Shown piece after piece: positions 1-7,451 of a stretch of DNA of 41,621 nucleotides. The DNA is from Candidatus Gastranaerophilales bacterium (GTDB lineage Bacteria > Cyanobacteriota > Vampirovibrionia > Gastranaerophilales > Gastranaerophilaceae). The stretch spans positions 1-41,621 of the forward strand of contig CANRHZ010000014.1 in NCBI GenBank assembly GCA_947630535.1, written 5' to 3'. Positions within the stretch are counted from its first letter, which is position 1, and the number at the start of each line of letters is the position of its first letter. Made by a program: the position numbers and the translations under genes. The notes under the pieces are model-generated. The model was given only the letters and a program-made list of their open reading frames with translations. It ran no database searches and was not told where the DNA came from.

Positions 1-72
1 TTGAACCGGCACGAGGGTATTAGCCTCATTGGATTTTAAGTCCAACGTGTCTACCGATTTCACCACCAGGGC
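1..72 (-). tRNA. tRNA-Leu (UAA anticodon), 3' end cut by window start
   Basis: Read on the minus strand, the acceptor begins GCCCTGG at 72. A D-arm follows, then an anticodon stem TTGGA/TCCAA closing the loop CTTAAAA (40-34), which gives anticodon TAA at 38-36. A long variable arm of the class II type (GAGG...CCCTC) and the start of the T-arm (GCCGG TTCAA) come next. The last T-arm and acceptor bases lie outside the window. The long variable arm and the TAA anticodon identify leucine. Confidence 0.93.
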
Positions 73-96
73 ATGGCGGGTAAAATCCACATATTG

Positions 97-124
97 ATTT
101 TATAATAACAATTTAAAATGTCCA
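97..124 (-). promoter_or_regulatory. candidate sigma70-type promoter of tRNA-Leu
   Basis: On the minus strand TGGACA (124-119) lies 16 bases upstream of TAAAAT (102-97). Transcription would start near 90, about 18 bases before the tRNA 5' end. This is a motif match only. Confidence 0.45.
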
Positions 125-131
125 GTTATAT

Positions 132-332
132 TTATTTGTTGATTAATGAATTAATTTCATTAACCATATCGTCAACATTTATTCCGTGGACTTTTGCACC
201 TGCTTCAAGATTTTCAAATCTGGCAGCTGCACAACCAATGCAACCTAAACCATACTTTTGAAAAATTTCTAAAGATTCAGGGTGTTGTTGAACGATATCT
301 ATTATGCTCATATCTTTTGAAACTTTATTCAT
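132..332 (-). CDS. DUF1858 domain protein (hybrid-cluster-associated redox disulfide type)
   Basis: This 66-residue protein matches the DUF1858 / prismane-associated redox family. An N-terminal helix (SIIDIVQQHPESLEIFQKYG) is followed by a CxxC pair in GLGCIGCAAA (near residues 31-34) and a C-terminal helix. Members of the family are small cytosolic proteins of anaerobes, often near or fused to redox enzymes, and the CxxC is thought to be a redox-active disulfide. The ATG at 332 is preceded by AAAGG. A promoter-like TATAAT lies about 35 bases upstream. Family assignment is firm; the partner is unknown. Confidence 0.85.
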   Translation of the reverse strand: MNKVSKDMSIIDIVQQHPESLEIFQKYGLGCIGCAAARFENLEAGAKVHGINVDDMVNEINSLINK

Positions 333-364
333 TTTTTTTTGCCTTTTTTAATCTGATTATTAAA

Positions 365-391
365 ATTATACTATGAAAAATAATAAGTCAA
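365..391 (-). promoter_or_regulatory. candidate promoter of the DUF1858 gene
   Basis: On the minus strand TTGACT (391-386) precedes a perfect TATAAT (370-365) with a 15-base spacer, upstream of the start at 332. The rest of the 333-487 gap holds no convincing gene or terminator. Confidence 0.5.
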
Positions 392-487
392 AGAAAACTT
401 TTGATAAAATATCCCCGATTGGTATGGCGGGAATAAATAAATCATTCAGAAAGGATGAAATAAGTTTTAGTGTAATAAACCTTAATG

Positions 488-997
488 TTATTGATCGGAT
501 TCAAAATTTTTATCAAGAAGTTTTGCAAAGTCTGAAGGCTTAATGTCCTTTATAAACTTTTTAAATTCAAGTTCTTCTTCTTTGTCTTTTCCCGAATCAA
601 CGGAAATGGCGCCATCTGCTATAACATTTGGTGTTACGTAAATAGGAACATCCGCCCTAATTGCAATCGCAATTGCATCTGAGGGTCTTGAATCAATTTC
701 AATTTCTTTACCGTCTTTATCCGCAAGAAAAATTGATGAGAAATATGTTGAATCATCCACGTCATTTATTTCAATTTTAGTAATTCTTGCACCCATCTGA
801 TGAGCAAAGTTAATAAACAGGTCATGGGTAAGCGGCCTTGAGCTTGGTATATTCTCAATCTTTCTTATGATAGAGCTTGCTTCAGCCGAACCAATCCAGA
901 TAGGAAGTGCTTTTCGGTTATCAAGGTCATTTAAAACAATAATTGGAGAACCGGTCCTGGTATCAAGCGCAATTCCCATAACTTTCATTTCTAACAT
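488..997 (-). CDS. bifunctional nuclease family protein (DUF151/BFN)
   Basis: The 169-residue product begins MLEMKVMGIALD and carries the DUF151 hallmarks. These are an N-terminal strand with GSPIIVLND, the LPIWIG segment, RPLTHDLF in the middle, and the conserved ending DSRPSDAIAIAIRADVPIYV. Plant and bacterial relatives act as RNase/DNase or stress-related nucleases; the exact substrate here is unknown. The ATG at 997 was chosen because AAAGGAG sits 8 bases upstream. The longer frame would begin inside the terminator hairpin at 1029-1056. The C-terminus is acidic (DKEEELEFKKF). Confidence 0.9.
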   Translation of the reverse strand: MLEMKVMGIALDTRTGSPIIVLNDLDNRKALPIWIGSAEASSIIRKIENIPSSRPLTHDLFINFAHQMGARITKIEINDVDDSTYFSSIFLADKDGKEIEIDSRPSDAIAIAIRADVPIYVTPNVIADGAISVDSGKDKEEELEFKKFIKDIKPSDFAKLLDKNFESDQ

Positions 998-1028
998 TAC
1001 TTTTGCTCCTTTTATCACATTATACAAC

Positions 1029-1056
1029 AAAAAACCTGTCATAAGACAGGTTTTTT
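1029..1056 (-). terminator. intrinsic terminator (can act in both directions)
   Basis: A 6-bp stem CCTGTC/GACAGG with a 4-base loop is flanked by A-rich sequence on one side and T6 on the other. It therefore reads as a rho-independent terminator on either strand. It follows the unknown gene ending at 1076 and separates it from the nuclease gene. Confidence 0.85.
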
Positions 1057-1075
1057 ATCATGTTATGAAAATTTA

Positions 1076-2392
1076 TTACCAAATCCAATCGCAGAAAGAA
1101 TTCCAACCGTTGGATATTGCTTTTCCGATTCCTGAGAAGAAACCGCCAACTGCGCCAACTGCGGATTTTAACCAGCCGTCTTTATCTTCTTTAACATTAA
1201 GGGTTTTGATTGCATCTTCTCTTGAACAACCTGTAGATTGTTGAAGTGCAGCAATTTTTGTTTCATCTTCATCGGAATATTTTGCCGGTTCTTCCATAAG
1301 TTGTTCGGGCACTTCATAACCGAGTTGTTGAAGGTAATCAATTGCTTCTTCTCTTGTAAATCCGTTATTTATAAGATTGGTGAACATCATGTCTGTTTGA
1401 ATTTTATCAGCTTCTACGCTTTGAATTTTATCACCGAGTTGAGATATAGCTTCTTCTCTTGTTAACTGGAATTTATCCATTAAAAGTTGAATTTTTTCTT
1501 CATCTTCCTGAGAATATATTCCAAGTAATGCTTCCTCATCATCAGATACATAATATCCCTGGTTTTTTACATCATAAAGAGCTTCTTCTTTGGAATCATA
1601 TATGCCTGATTGAACGAGTTCATCTATATCGGCCGCATCAAGTTCTATTTGTTCACCGCTTTTGTCAACTATCATGCTGGATTGATTGCCGTCTGAATTT
1701 GTATATGTTTTTGTGGTGGCACCGTTATCTTTAGAGGTTACAATATAACCGGGGCCCCAAGGATACTGCTGAGTACCTGCTATTGTATTTGACGAAGCAG
1801 ATGAGGAGCTTGAAGATGCAGATGTTTTTGTCGAAGCTTGCGGAGTGCTTGAGGAGCTTGAAGATGCAGATGTATTTGTCGAAGCTTGCGGAGTGCTGTT
1901 TTCATTTGCAGCGCTTGTGCTTTGAGTTTCCGTTGTGAGTGTTGCGGAAGAATTTGAAGCAGAATTTTGAACGCTTGATTCTTGAGAATATGAAGCTGCA
2001 TCAGAATCCTCTTGAACATCAGAGTCCGTATCGGGAGTTTCTTGAGCATACGAACCAATTTCAGAAGCCTGCATGTTGGTGTTTGATGTTGTTTGAGGCT
2101 GAGCTAATGATGTAATACCGCTTCCGCCCGGCGTAAAATCAAATATTGTTGATGTGCCTTGATCATACCAGTTGTTTGAATACAAACTTTCATTTTGGAG
2201 TTTAACTAAATCAACATAACCTGTATTTTGGTTTTGGAGAGCGTAATAACCTGCCTGATTATAAATTGATGTCGGTGCCATTGCAGTGCCTGTAATACTG
2301 GCATTTCCCGCTTGTATTCCTGCCAATCCTCCTTGGAATTTAGCAAGTTGCGTTGCTTTATTTGGATCGAACATTGTGTAATTAGTACTCAT
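1076..2392 (-). CDS. unknown protein: conserved N-terminal domain, Ser-rich linker, UBA-like repeats, Trp-rich tail
   Basis: I do not recognise this 438-residue protein. Residues 1-~115 are clearly paralogous to the gene next door (2442-2792); both share AKFxGGxxGxxAGNA, APTSxxNQAGYYA, a YDQ/FxF segment and a final MxASEI. Residues ~116-205 are a Ser/Thr/Ala/Gln-rich linker that includes a 16-residue unit repeated twice. Residues ~257-402 hold four helical repeats with the pattern REEAIxxL (near 257-280, 300-322, 337-360, 380-402), resembling UBA/TS-N folds. Residues 406-438 form an amphipathic Trp/Phe-rich tail. No signal peptide is visible. The ATG at 2392 has a GAGAGAGTAG ribosome site. 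A terminator follows, and the gene is probably co-transcribed with its paralog. Confidence 0.8.
   Translation of the reverse strand: MSTNYTMFDPNKATQLAKFQGGLAGIQAGNASITGTAMAPTSIYNQAGYYALQNQNTGYVDLVKLQNESLYSNNWYDQGTSTIFDFTPGGSGITSLAQPQTTSNTNMQASEIGSYAQETPDTDSDVQEDSDAASYSQESSVQNSASNSSATLTTETQSTSAANENSTPQASTNTSASSSSSSTPQASTKTSASSSSSSASSNTIAGTQQYPWGPGYIVTSKDNGATTKTYTNSDGNQSSMIVDKSGEQIELDAADIDELVQSGIYDSKEEALYDVKNQGYYVSDDEEALLGIYSQEDEEKIQLLMDKFQLTREEAISQLGDKIQSVEADKIQTDMMFTNLINNGFTREEAIDYLQQLGYEVPEQLMEEPAKYSDEDETKIAALQQSTGCSREDAIKTLNVKEDKDGWLKSAVGAVGGFFSGIGKAISNGWNSFCDWIW
1802..1897 (-). repeat. 48-bp direct tandem duplication inside the Ser-rich linker
   Basis: Positions 1802-1849 and 1850-1897 are two adjacent 48-bp copies that differ by one base (T versus A). 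They encode residues 182-197 and 166-181 of the unknown protein, each beginning STPQAST. The length is a multiple of three, so copy-number change would keep the frame. Confidence 0.93.
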
Positions 2393-2441
2393 TTTCTACT
2401 CTCTCTTTCTCTTGTTGAATCAGTTAATTAGTTTAATTAGT

Positions 2442-2792
2442 TTAGTTACCGAATAGGCTTGCAATTTCTGATGCTGACATATTGCCGTTAAGTTGGCTTT
2501 GATTAACCGTTAGAACATTTTCAGGTTTAAAATTAAAAGTTTGATTTGTTGATTGGTCATAATATTCACGAGTATATAAACTGTTATTTGATAATTTTTG
2601 AAGGGTTGCATAATTGGTATTTGGGTCCATAAACGCATAATATCCTGCCTGATTAAAAACGGATGTCGGTGCGCTTGCAATTCCTGAATATGTTGCATTT
2701 CCTGCCAATGCGCCTGTAAAACCGCCTTCAAATTTTGCCTGTTGTGTCATTCCTTGAATGTCAATAGGAACTAAATTAAAGTTGTTTGCCAT
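2442..2792 (-). CDS. unknown short paralog of the adjacent 438-residue protein
   Basis: This 116-residue protein is essentially only the N-terminal domain of its downstream neighbour, with about half the residues identical over the shared part. It includes AKFEGGFTGALAGNA, APTSVFNQAGYYAF, the YYDQ...FNF segment and MSASEIASLFGN at the end. It has no signal peptide, membrane segment or cysteine. The ATG at 2792 is preferred over the TTG five codons upstream because GAGAGGA lies at the right distance before it. The 49-bp gap to the neighbour contains no terminator, so the pair likely forms an operon. Function unknown. Confidence 0.8.
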   Translation of the reverse strand: MANNFNLVPIDIQGMTQQAKFEGGFTGALAGNATYSGIASAPTSVFNQAGYYAFMDPNTNYATLQKLSNNSLYTREYYDQSTNQTFNFKPENVLTVNQSQLNGNMSASEIASLFGN

Positions 2793-2944
2793 TTTAAATC
2801 CTCTCAAAATTTATATGTTTACTCTTGTATTAAAATAAACAATTTTTGTTATAAAAAATTGCTTAAAATTTAATTATGTAATATATATTTCATATATAAT
2901 GCGGTTTTTGGGATGTTACAAAACTTAATATTAATTTGTGATAG

Positions 2945-2950
2945 TATACT
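2945..2950 (+). promoter_or_regulatory. candidate -10 element just upstream of the agmatinase start
   Basis: TATACT ends 3 bases before the ATG at 2954 and no Shine-Dalgarno sequence is present. If used, the transcript would start at or inside the start codon. No good -35 is seen, so this is weak. Confidence 0.3.
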
Positions 2951-2953
2951 TAT

Positions 2954-3790
2954 ATGTTAATCGGTCCGTTTTTAGAGAAAGATTTTATAGGCGCAAAAAA
3001 GGAATTTGAAAGTTCCGATATTGTACTTCTTGGAATGCCGTACGATTGCACATGTTCAAACCGCCCCGGTACAAGGTTTGCACCTCAGCAAATAAGACTT
3101 GAAAGTGTCGGCATAGAAACATATTCGCCATACTTTGATAAAGATATAGAGGATATCAATTTTTATGATGCGGGCGATTTGGAGTTTCCCTTCGGCAACG
3201 CAGAAAAAATGCTTAAAATTGTTGAAGATAACACGTCCATAATCTATAAAGAAAGAAAAAAAATCTTGGGAATAGGCGGGGAACATCTTGTTACGCTTGG
3301 CGAAATTCTTGCAATAAATAAATATGTAAAAAATCTTGCCGTTATTCAGTTTGATGCACATACGGATTTAAGGGAACAGTACCTCACGGAAAAATTAACG
3401 CACTCTGGTGTTATGTATCAAATTTCAAAACTTACAGGCTTTGATAATATAGCTCAAATCGGCATAAGGTCGGGTGAAAAGCAAGAGTTTAACCTAATGA
3501 ATAAATACGGAACTCATAAAACCCAATATTTTGAACTTGATAAATTTAAGGATAAAAATATATTCATTACAATAGATTTAGATGTATTAGATCCGTCATT
3601 AATGAGCGGGGTTGGTACACCTGAAGCAGGCGGGCTTAGTTATCTTGAACTTATCGGATGGCTTAAATATTTAAAAAAATTCAACATAATAGGTATTGAT
3701 ATCGTTGAGCTTGCGCCCGATATAGATATTTCAAAAACTTCAACCGCAACGGCATGTAAACTTATAAGAGAGTGTTTAACCATACTGTAA
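2954..3790 (+). CDS. speB: agmatinase / arginase-family ureohydrolase
   Basis: The 278-residue sequence has the ureohydrolase metal-site motifs in order: GIGGEHLVTLG, FDAHTDLR and ITIDLDVLDPS, the last followed by GTPEAGGLSY. These bind the two Mn ions used to release urea from agmatine or a related guanidino compound. Length and the N-terminal MPYDCTCSNRPGTRFAPQQIR fit bacterial SpeB-type agmatinases, which make putrescine; substrate within the family is inferred. No ribosome-binding site precedes the ATG. The last 29 bases overlap the 3' end of coaE on the other strand. Confidence 0.88.
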   Translation: MLIGPFLEKDFIGAKKEFESSDIVLLGMPYDCTCSNRPGTRFAPQQIRLESVGIETYSPYFDKDIEDINFYDAGDLEFPFGNAEKMLKIVEDNTSIIYKERKKILGIGGEHLVTLGEILAINKYVKNLAVIQFDAHTDLREQYLTEKLTHSGVMYQISKLTGFDNIAQIGIRSGEKQEFNLMNKYGTHKTQYFELDKFKDKNIFITIDLDVLDPSLMSGVGTPEAGGLSYLELIGWLKYLKKFNIIGIDIVELAPDIDISKTSTATACKLIRECLTIL

Positions 3791-4331
3791 ATTTTTCAGC
3801 ATTTTTGTTTAACTCGTCAATTGTGCCGTTATTTAAAATAACATAGTCGGATTTTTTTATTTTATCTTCTTGATTTTGTTGTGCATTAATTCTTTTTATA
3901 GCTTCGTTTTCAGAAAGATTATTTCTTTTCATAAGCCTTACTTTTCTTATATTTGTGTCGGATACTACAATTGCAACCTTATCAAAATATTTAAAAAAGT
4001 TGTATTCAAAGAGCATTGGAGCGGCAACAATAACAATATCGGAATTTTTATTTTCAATAAAAAAATCGTCCAGTTTTTCTGTAATGAAGGGTAAAATAAT
4101 ATCTTCAAGCTCTTTTAATTTGGATGAAGAATTAAAAACAATTTTTGAAATTTCCTTTTTATCATGGGTTAAAAATTTTTTTTGAAGAATGGATTTAAAA
4201 TCGCTATTGTTAAGGTATATGTCGTTTGTAACAACATCCAGGCAAAGAGTATGAAAGCCTTTGGTTTTGAGAAAATCAAGAACATAAGACTTGCCTGATG
4301 CTATATTTCCTGTTAGAGCAACTCTTAACAT
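3762..4331 (-). CDS. coaE: dephospho-CoA kinase
   Basis: A 189-residue P-loop kinase beginning MLRVALTGNIASGKS (Walker A GNIASGKS). It continues with the CoaE features LDVVTND near residue 35, a LID region ending IRKVRLMKRNNLSENEAIKRINAQ, and a terminal DYVILNNGTIDEL. It phosphorylates dephospho-CoA in the last step of CoA synthesis in the cytosol. It is divergent from recJ with a 53-base gap and overlaps the agmatinase gene tail-to-tail by 29 bases. Length is normal for the family. Confidence 0.93.
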   Translation of the reverse strand: MLRVALTGNIASGKSYVLDFLKTKGFHTLCLDVVTNDIYLNNSDFKSILQKKFLTHDKKEISKIVFNSSSKLKELEDIILPFITEKLDDFFIENKNSDIVIVAAPMLFEYNFFKYFDKVAIVVSDTNIRKVRLMKRNNLSENEAIKRINAQQNQEDKIKKSDYVILNNGTIDELNKNAEKFTVWLNTLL

Positions 4332-4357
4332 ATTTTTATTTTAGCATAAAGAAATTG

Positions 4358-4363
4358 TATAAT
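4358..4363 (+). promoter_or_regulatory. -10 element of recJ
   Basis: A perfect TATAAT sits 21 bases upstream of the ATG at 4385, with AAGGA at 4373-4377 in between. No good -35 is visible, so only the -10 is claimed. Confidence 0.5.
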
Positions 4364-4384
4364 ATTGAATATAAGGATATCAAT

Positions 4385-6685
4385 ATGCCAACATCTGTTA
4401 ATATAAAAGCAAAGAAAACGGACAATCAATCCCTTATAGACGCCATTCTTGATTCAAGAGGGGTAAAAGATAAGTATGAATTTTTGCATCCGCTTGAATT
4501 TCCGCTTTCATCCCCTTTTATATTTTCGGATATGAAAAAATCTGTTGAAATAATCAATAATGCCATTTTAAATAAGGAAAAAATTCTTGTTTGGGGCGAT
4601 TTTGATTCTGACGGCATAACATCTTCCGCTATACTATATAAAACCTTGAAATTTCTTGGTGCCGATTTTGATGTATTCTTGCCTGACAGAATAAATTTAG
4701 GCCATGGCCTAAATTCTAAAGAACTTATAAATCAAAAAGTTAAAAATAAAATTAAGGTTCTGATTACTGTAGATTGCGGAATTACAAATAACAAAGAAAT
4801 TTCTCTTATGAAAGGGTTGGGAGTTAAGACAATTGTAACCGACCATCACCGCCCGCAAGGCGACCTTCCTAATGCTGATTGCATTATAAACCCGATGGCG
4901 CCAAATTCGTTTTGCTTGGACCTATCCATAAGCGATATTGAAAAAAATTCTTACCTGTCAGGCGCCGGCGTTGCGCTTAAACTAGCTTATGCACTTTTGG
5001 GGGATAACGATAATCAAATAAAAAAAGAACTTTTGGTATTAAGTGCGGTTGGTACCATTGCAGACATTGTGCCCTTAATCGGCGAAAACAGAATTATCGC
5101 TTCTTATGGACTGAATGAAATAAATAATGGGGCGCATATCGGGATTAAAAGACTATTTAATCTTTTGGAATTGAATAGAAAAATTAAATCAGACGATATA
5201 GCATTTTTGCTTGCACCAAGATTAAATGCATCAGGCAGGCTCGATTCTCCTGTTTTAGGCTTTAATTTTCTTATCGAAGATGAGATAAATAAGCTCGATA
5301 TTTTAATCAATAAATTAGATAGTTTAAATAAAGTCAGACAAAGCCTTTCAGATGCAACATATAATGATGCCATAAATTTTATTAGCCAAAATGACACCTC
5401 TATTGTGCTTTTTAATCCCGAATGGCATATAGGAATAATAGGTATTGTCGCATCAAAACTTGTTGAAAAGTTTAATCTTCCCGCATTTCTTATGACAATG
5501 GATGAAAATAAGGTTTTGAGGTGTTCAATCAGAAGCCCGAGGGGATATAACGTATCAAATATTTTATCAAGCCTGTCGGAAAATTTTCTTGGATTTGGCG
5601 GGCATGAATTAGCGGGGGGGTTTAGTGCCGATTCGCTTCAAGTCGATTTTGAATTACTAAAATCTAAAATTCAAAATGCAATATTGGAAGCTAAAGAAAG
5701 CAGCACATACAAAGATATAAAAGATGCTGACTTAGAACTTTATGGAGAAGATGTTACATTTGAATTAATTGAGGAGATTTCTACCTTAGAGCCCTTTGGT
5801 GCAATGAATGAAGAACCCGTTTTTTTATTTAAGAATGCTTCAATTATTGATTATAAGACAATCGGTAAAGAACAAAACCACACAAGCTTCACTATAACCA
5901 AAGACAACAAAAATTTTAGCTGCCTATATTGGAATAGAACGCACCTTGGGTATTCTAACCATGAATTAATTGATTTTGTATTTAAACCAAAAATTAATGA
6001 ATTTAATAATGAAAAAAGTATAAGACTAATAACCGAATTTATCGTTTCAGATAGACTCTATAACAATAACAAAATAAAACTTTTTGACCACAGGCAAAAA
6101 ATTGGCATAATGGATAAAATTGAAAAATATGTCAGCGATAAAAACGGCACGGTAAAAGTTTGGGCAAAAACTATAGAGTCTATAAATAGCCTAAAACCAT
6201 ATAGCGCAATTTCTTCAAACATTATAAAAAAAGATTCTACAGGTTATGATTCCGTTTTGCTTTTTGACCTGCCGCCTTCAGAAGATGATTTTAAAAATCT
6301 GGCTTTATCTAACGGCATAAAAGCTCTGCATCTTATGAATGTCAGCTATTCAAAAAATCCCAATGATTACTTTAATACTCTGTTTGGAATGCTTAAATAT
6401 GCTCATAAAAACAAAAACGGTATAGCAAATATAGATGAGCTATCCTTGCATCTTGGGCTAAATATTCAATGCACTCAAATTATGCTTGAAATTCTCGAAA
6501 AAGCCGGTTGTATTGAAATAAAAAGCATTGATAAATTTACCGTATTAAAGCCTATAAATAAAGAAATGATTGAAAACGACGCAATGTATGAAATATATTT
6601 AGAAGAATTTAATAAAACAGCCGCCTTTAAAGATTATCTAAAAACGGCTAATATAAATGATATTGAAAGTATTCTTACAAATTAA
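4385..6685 (+). CDS. recJ: single-stranded-DNA-specific 5'-3' exonuclease RecJ
   Basis: The 766-residue product carries the DHH phosphoesterase motifs GDFDSDG (residues 71-77), VDCGIT (129-134) and TDHH (152-155). The DHHA1 motif GFGGHELAGGF follows, and then an OB-like region. Beyond the core of about 570 residues there is a C-terminal extension of about 200 residues, as in the longer clostridial-type RecJ proteins. It degrades single-stranded DNA from 5' ends in recombination and mismatch repair. The ATG at 4385 was chosen because AAGGA lies just upstream and the family start aligns there; the longer frame would run into coaE. A G7 run at 5614-5620 encodes the glycines of the GGH motif region and needs no special explanation. 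Confidence 0.93.
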   Translation: MPTSVNIKAKKTDNQSLIDAILDSRGVKDKYEFLHPLEFPLSSPFIFSDMKKSVEIINNAILNKEKILVWGDFDSDGITSSAILYKTLKFLGADFDVFLPDRINLGHGLNSKELINQKVKNKIKVLITVDCGITNNKEISLMKGLGVKTIVTDHHRPQGDLPNADCIINPMAPNSFCLDLSISDIEKNSYLSGAGVALKLAYALLGDNDNQIKKELLVLSAVGTIADIVPLIGENRIIASYGLNEINNGAHIGIKRLFNLLELNRKIKSDDIAFLLAPRLNASGRLDSPVLGFNFLIEDEINKLDILINKLDSLNKVRQSLSDATYNDAINFISQNDTSIVLFNPEWHIGIIGIVASKLVEKFNLPAFLMTMDENKVLRCSIRSPRGYNVSNILSSLSENFLGFGGHELAGGFSADSLQVDFELLKSKIQNAILEAKESSTYKDIKDADLELYGEDVTFELIEEISTLEPFGAMNEEPVFLFKNASIIDYKTIGKEQNHTSFTITKDNKNFSCLYWNRTHLGYSNHELIDFVFKPKINEFNNEKSIRLITEFIVSDRLYNNNKIKLFDHRQKIGIMDKIEKYVSDKNGTVKVWAKTIESINSLKPYSAISSNIIKKDSTGYDSVLLFDLPPSEDDFKNLALSNGIKALHLMNVSYSKNPNDYFNTLFGMLKYAHKNKNGIANIDELSLHLGLNIQCTQIMLEILEKAGCIEIKSIDKFTVLKPINKEMIENDAMYEIYLEEFNKTAAFKDYLKTANINDIESILTN

Positions 6686-7146
6686 TTTTGCGTCGGTACA
6701 TAAATATTGTCCTGAATAATTTTTTTGGATTTTTCTATCTTATTCATTTTTCTTTTAAGAGTATTGTACTGTTTTTTATATGCTCGATATTCATCTTTTT
6801 TTGCTTCATAACTTGCTTTTGACTGGGTCATGAGTTGACTGTAACTTGCAAGCTGCTCTCTTATTTCAACCTGGGCATTGTCAAGGTTATTGACTGCACT
6901 TTTAAAGTTTTGGTTAGATAAATCCGAATTTTTAGCTTTTTCAACCAAAGGAACATTTGTAGAATTAGAATTTGATTTATATACAGGGATTGAATCAGCG
7001 GATGAATTAGCGGTTTCGGTATGATAATTCAAAGGCTGCAAATCGAATTGTTCGCTATCCGAGTTTGTAAAAATTGTATCCTGTGCAAATGCGCCCAATG
7101 ATATAAATGATAACAATAAAAATATGGCAAAATATTTTCTATACAT
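6682..7146 (-). CDS. secreted coiled-coil protein of unknown function
   Basis: A 154-residue protein with a clear signal peptide (charged MYRK, hydrophobic core, AFAQ cleavage region near residue 22). A polar, Ser/Asn-rich stretch follows, then a Lys/Gln-rich helical region from about residue 80 that looks like a coiled coil. It should reside in the periplasm or be exported. GGAGGAG before the ATG supports the start. Its last four bases overlap the end of recJ on the opposite strand. I recognise no family. Confidence 0.75.
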   Translation of the reverse strand: MYRKYFAIFLLLSFISLGAFAQDTIFTNSDSEQFDLQPLNYHTETANSSADSIPVYKSNSNSTNVPLVEKAKNSDLSNQNFKSAVNNLDNAQVEIREQLASYSQLMTQSKASYEAKKDEYRAYKKQYNTLKRKMNKIEKSKKIIQDNIYVPTQN

Positions 7147-7202
7147 AATTTCTCCTCCAATAAAAATATTCTACCTTTATATATTTGGTTGTGTCAATTT
7201 GT

Positions 7203-7388
7203 TTAGAAAATCTCATCTATCCATATTGCATTAACCGGGCAAATAAGTGCAGCGTCAATACAATCTTGCTCATATCCTTTAATCATATTCTGGTTTACTC
7301 TTGCGATAGAGTCGATTGAAAATATCTCAGAATTGATAGCTTCACATGCGCCGCAGCAAACACATTCATCTGTTATACATACAAGCAT
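7203..7388 (-). CDS. single [4Fe-4S] ferredoxin
   Basis: A 61-residue ferredoxin with CxxCxxC at Cys9, Cys12, Cys15 and the distal Cys50-Pro. Further cysteines at 4, 11 and 43 include residues that could form the disulfide known in mono-cluster ferredoxins. The second cluster of 2[4Fe-4S] ferredoxins is absent. It is a low-potential electron carrier. AAAGGAG lies 5 bases before the ATG. It sits downstream of a radical SAM gene, and donating electrons to that enzyme is a reasonable inference but not shown. Confidence 0.9.
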   Translation of the reverse strand: MLVCITDECVCCGACEAINSEIFSIDSIARVNQNMIKGYEQDCIDAALICPVNAIWIDEIF

Positions 7389-7451
7389 AAATTCTCCTTT
7401 TTATATATTAAATATAAAAAAGTTTGAATTTTTTTATCCGACAGGATGACA

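Noticed and set aside
373-543. 56-codon plus-strand frame in the gap between the DUF1858 and nuclease genes
   Set aside because: It has no ribosome site, its 3' part lies antisense to the nuclease gene, its product matches nothing I recognise, and the gap is better explained by the DUF1858 promoter on the other strand.
2840-2861. Inverted repeat CAATTTTT/AAAAATTG upstream of the agmatinase gene as a terminator or operator
   Set aside because: It is almost entirely A/T, has no T-run on the relevant side, and such dyads are expected by chance in this composition.
5614-5620. G7 run in recJ (and similar G7 or C7 runs near 8753 and 13329) as further contingency tracts
   Set aside because: Each encodes conserved Gly or Pro residues (AGGF, PPLPP, PGGN) with normal codons and is far shorter than the G13 tract, so codon constraint explains them.
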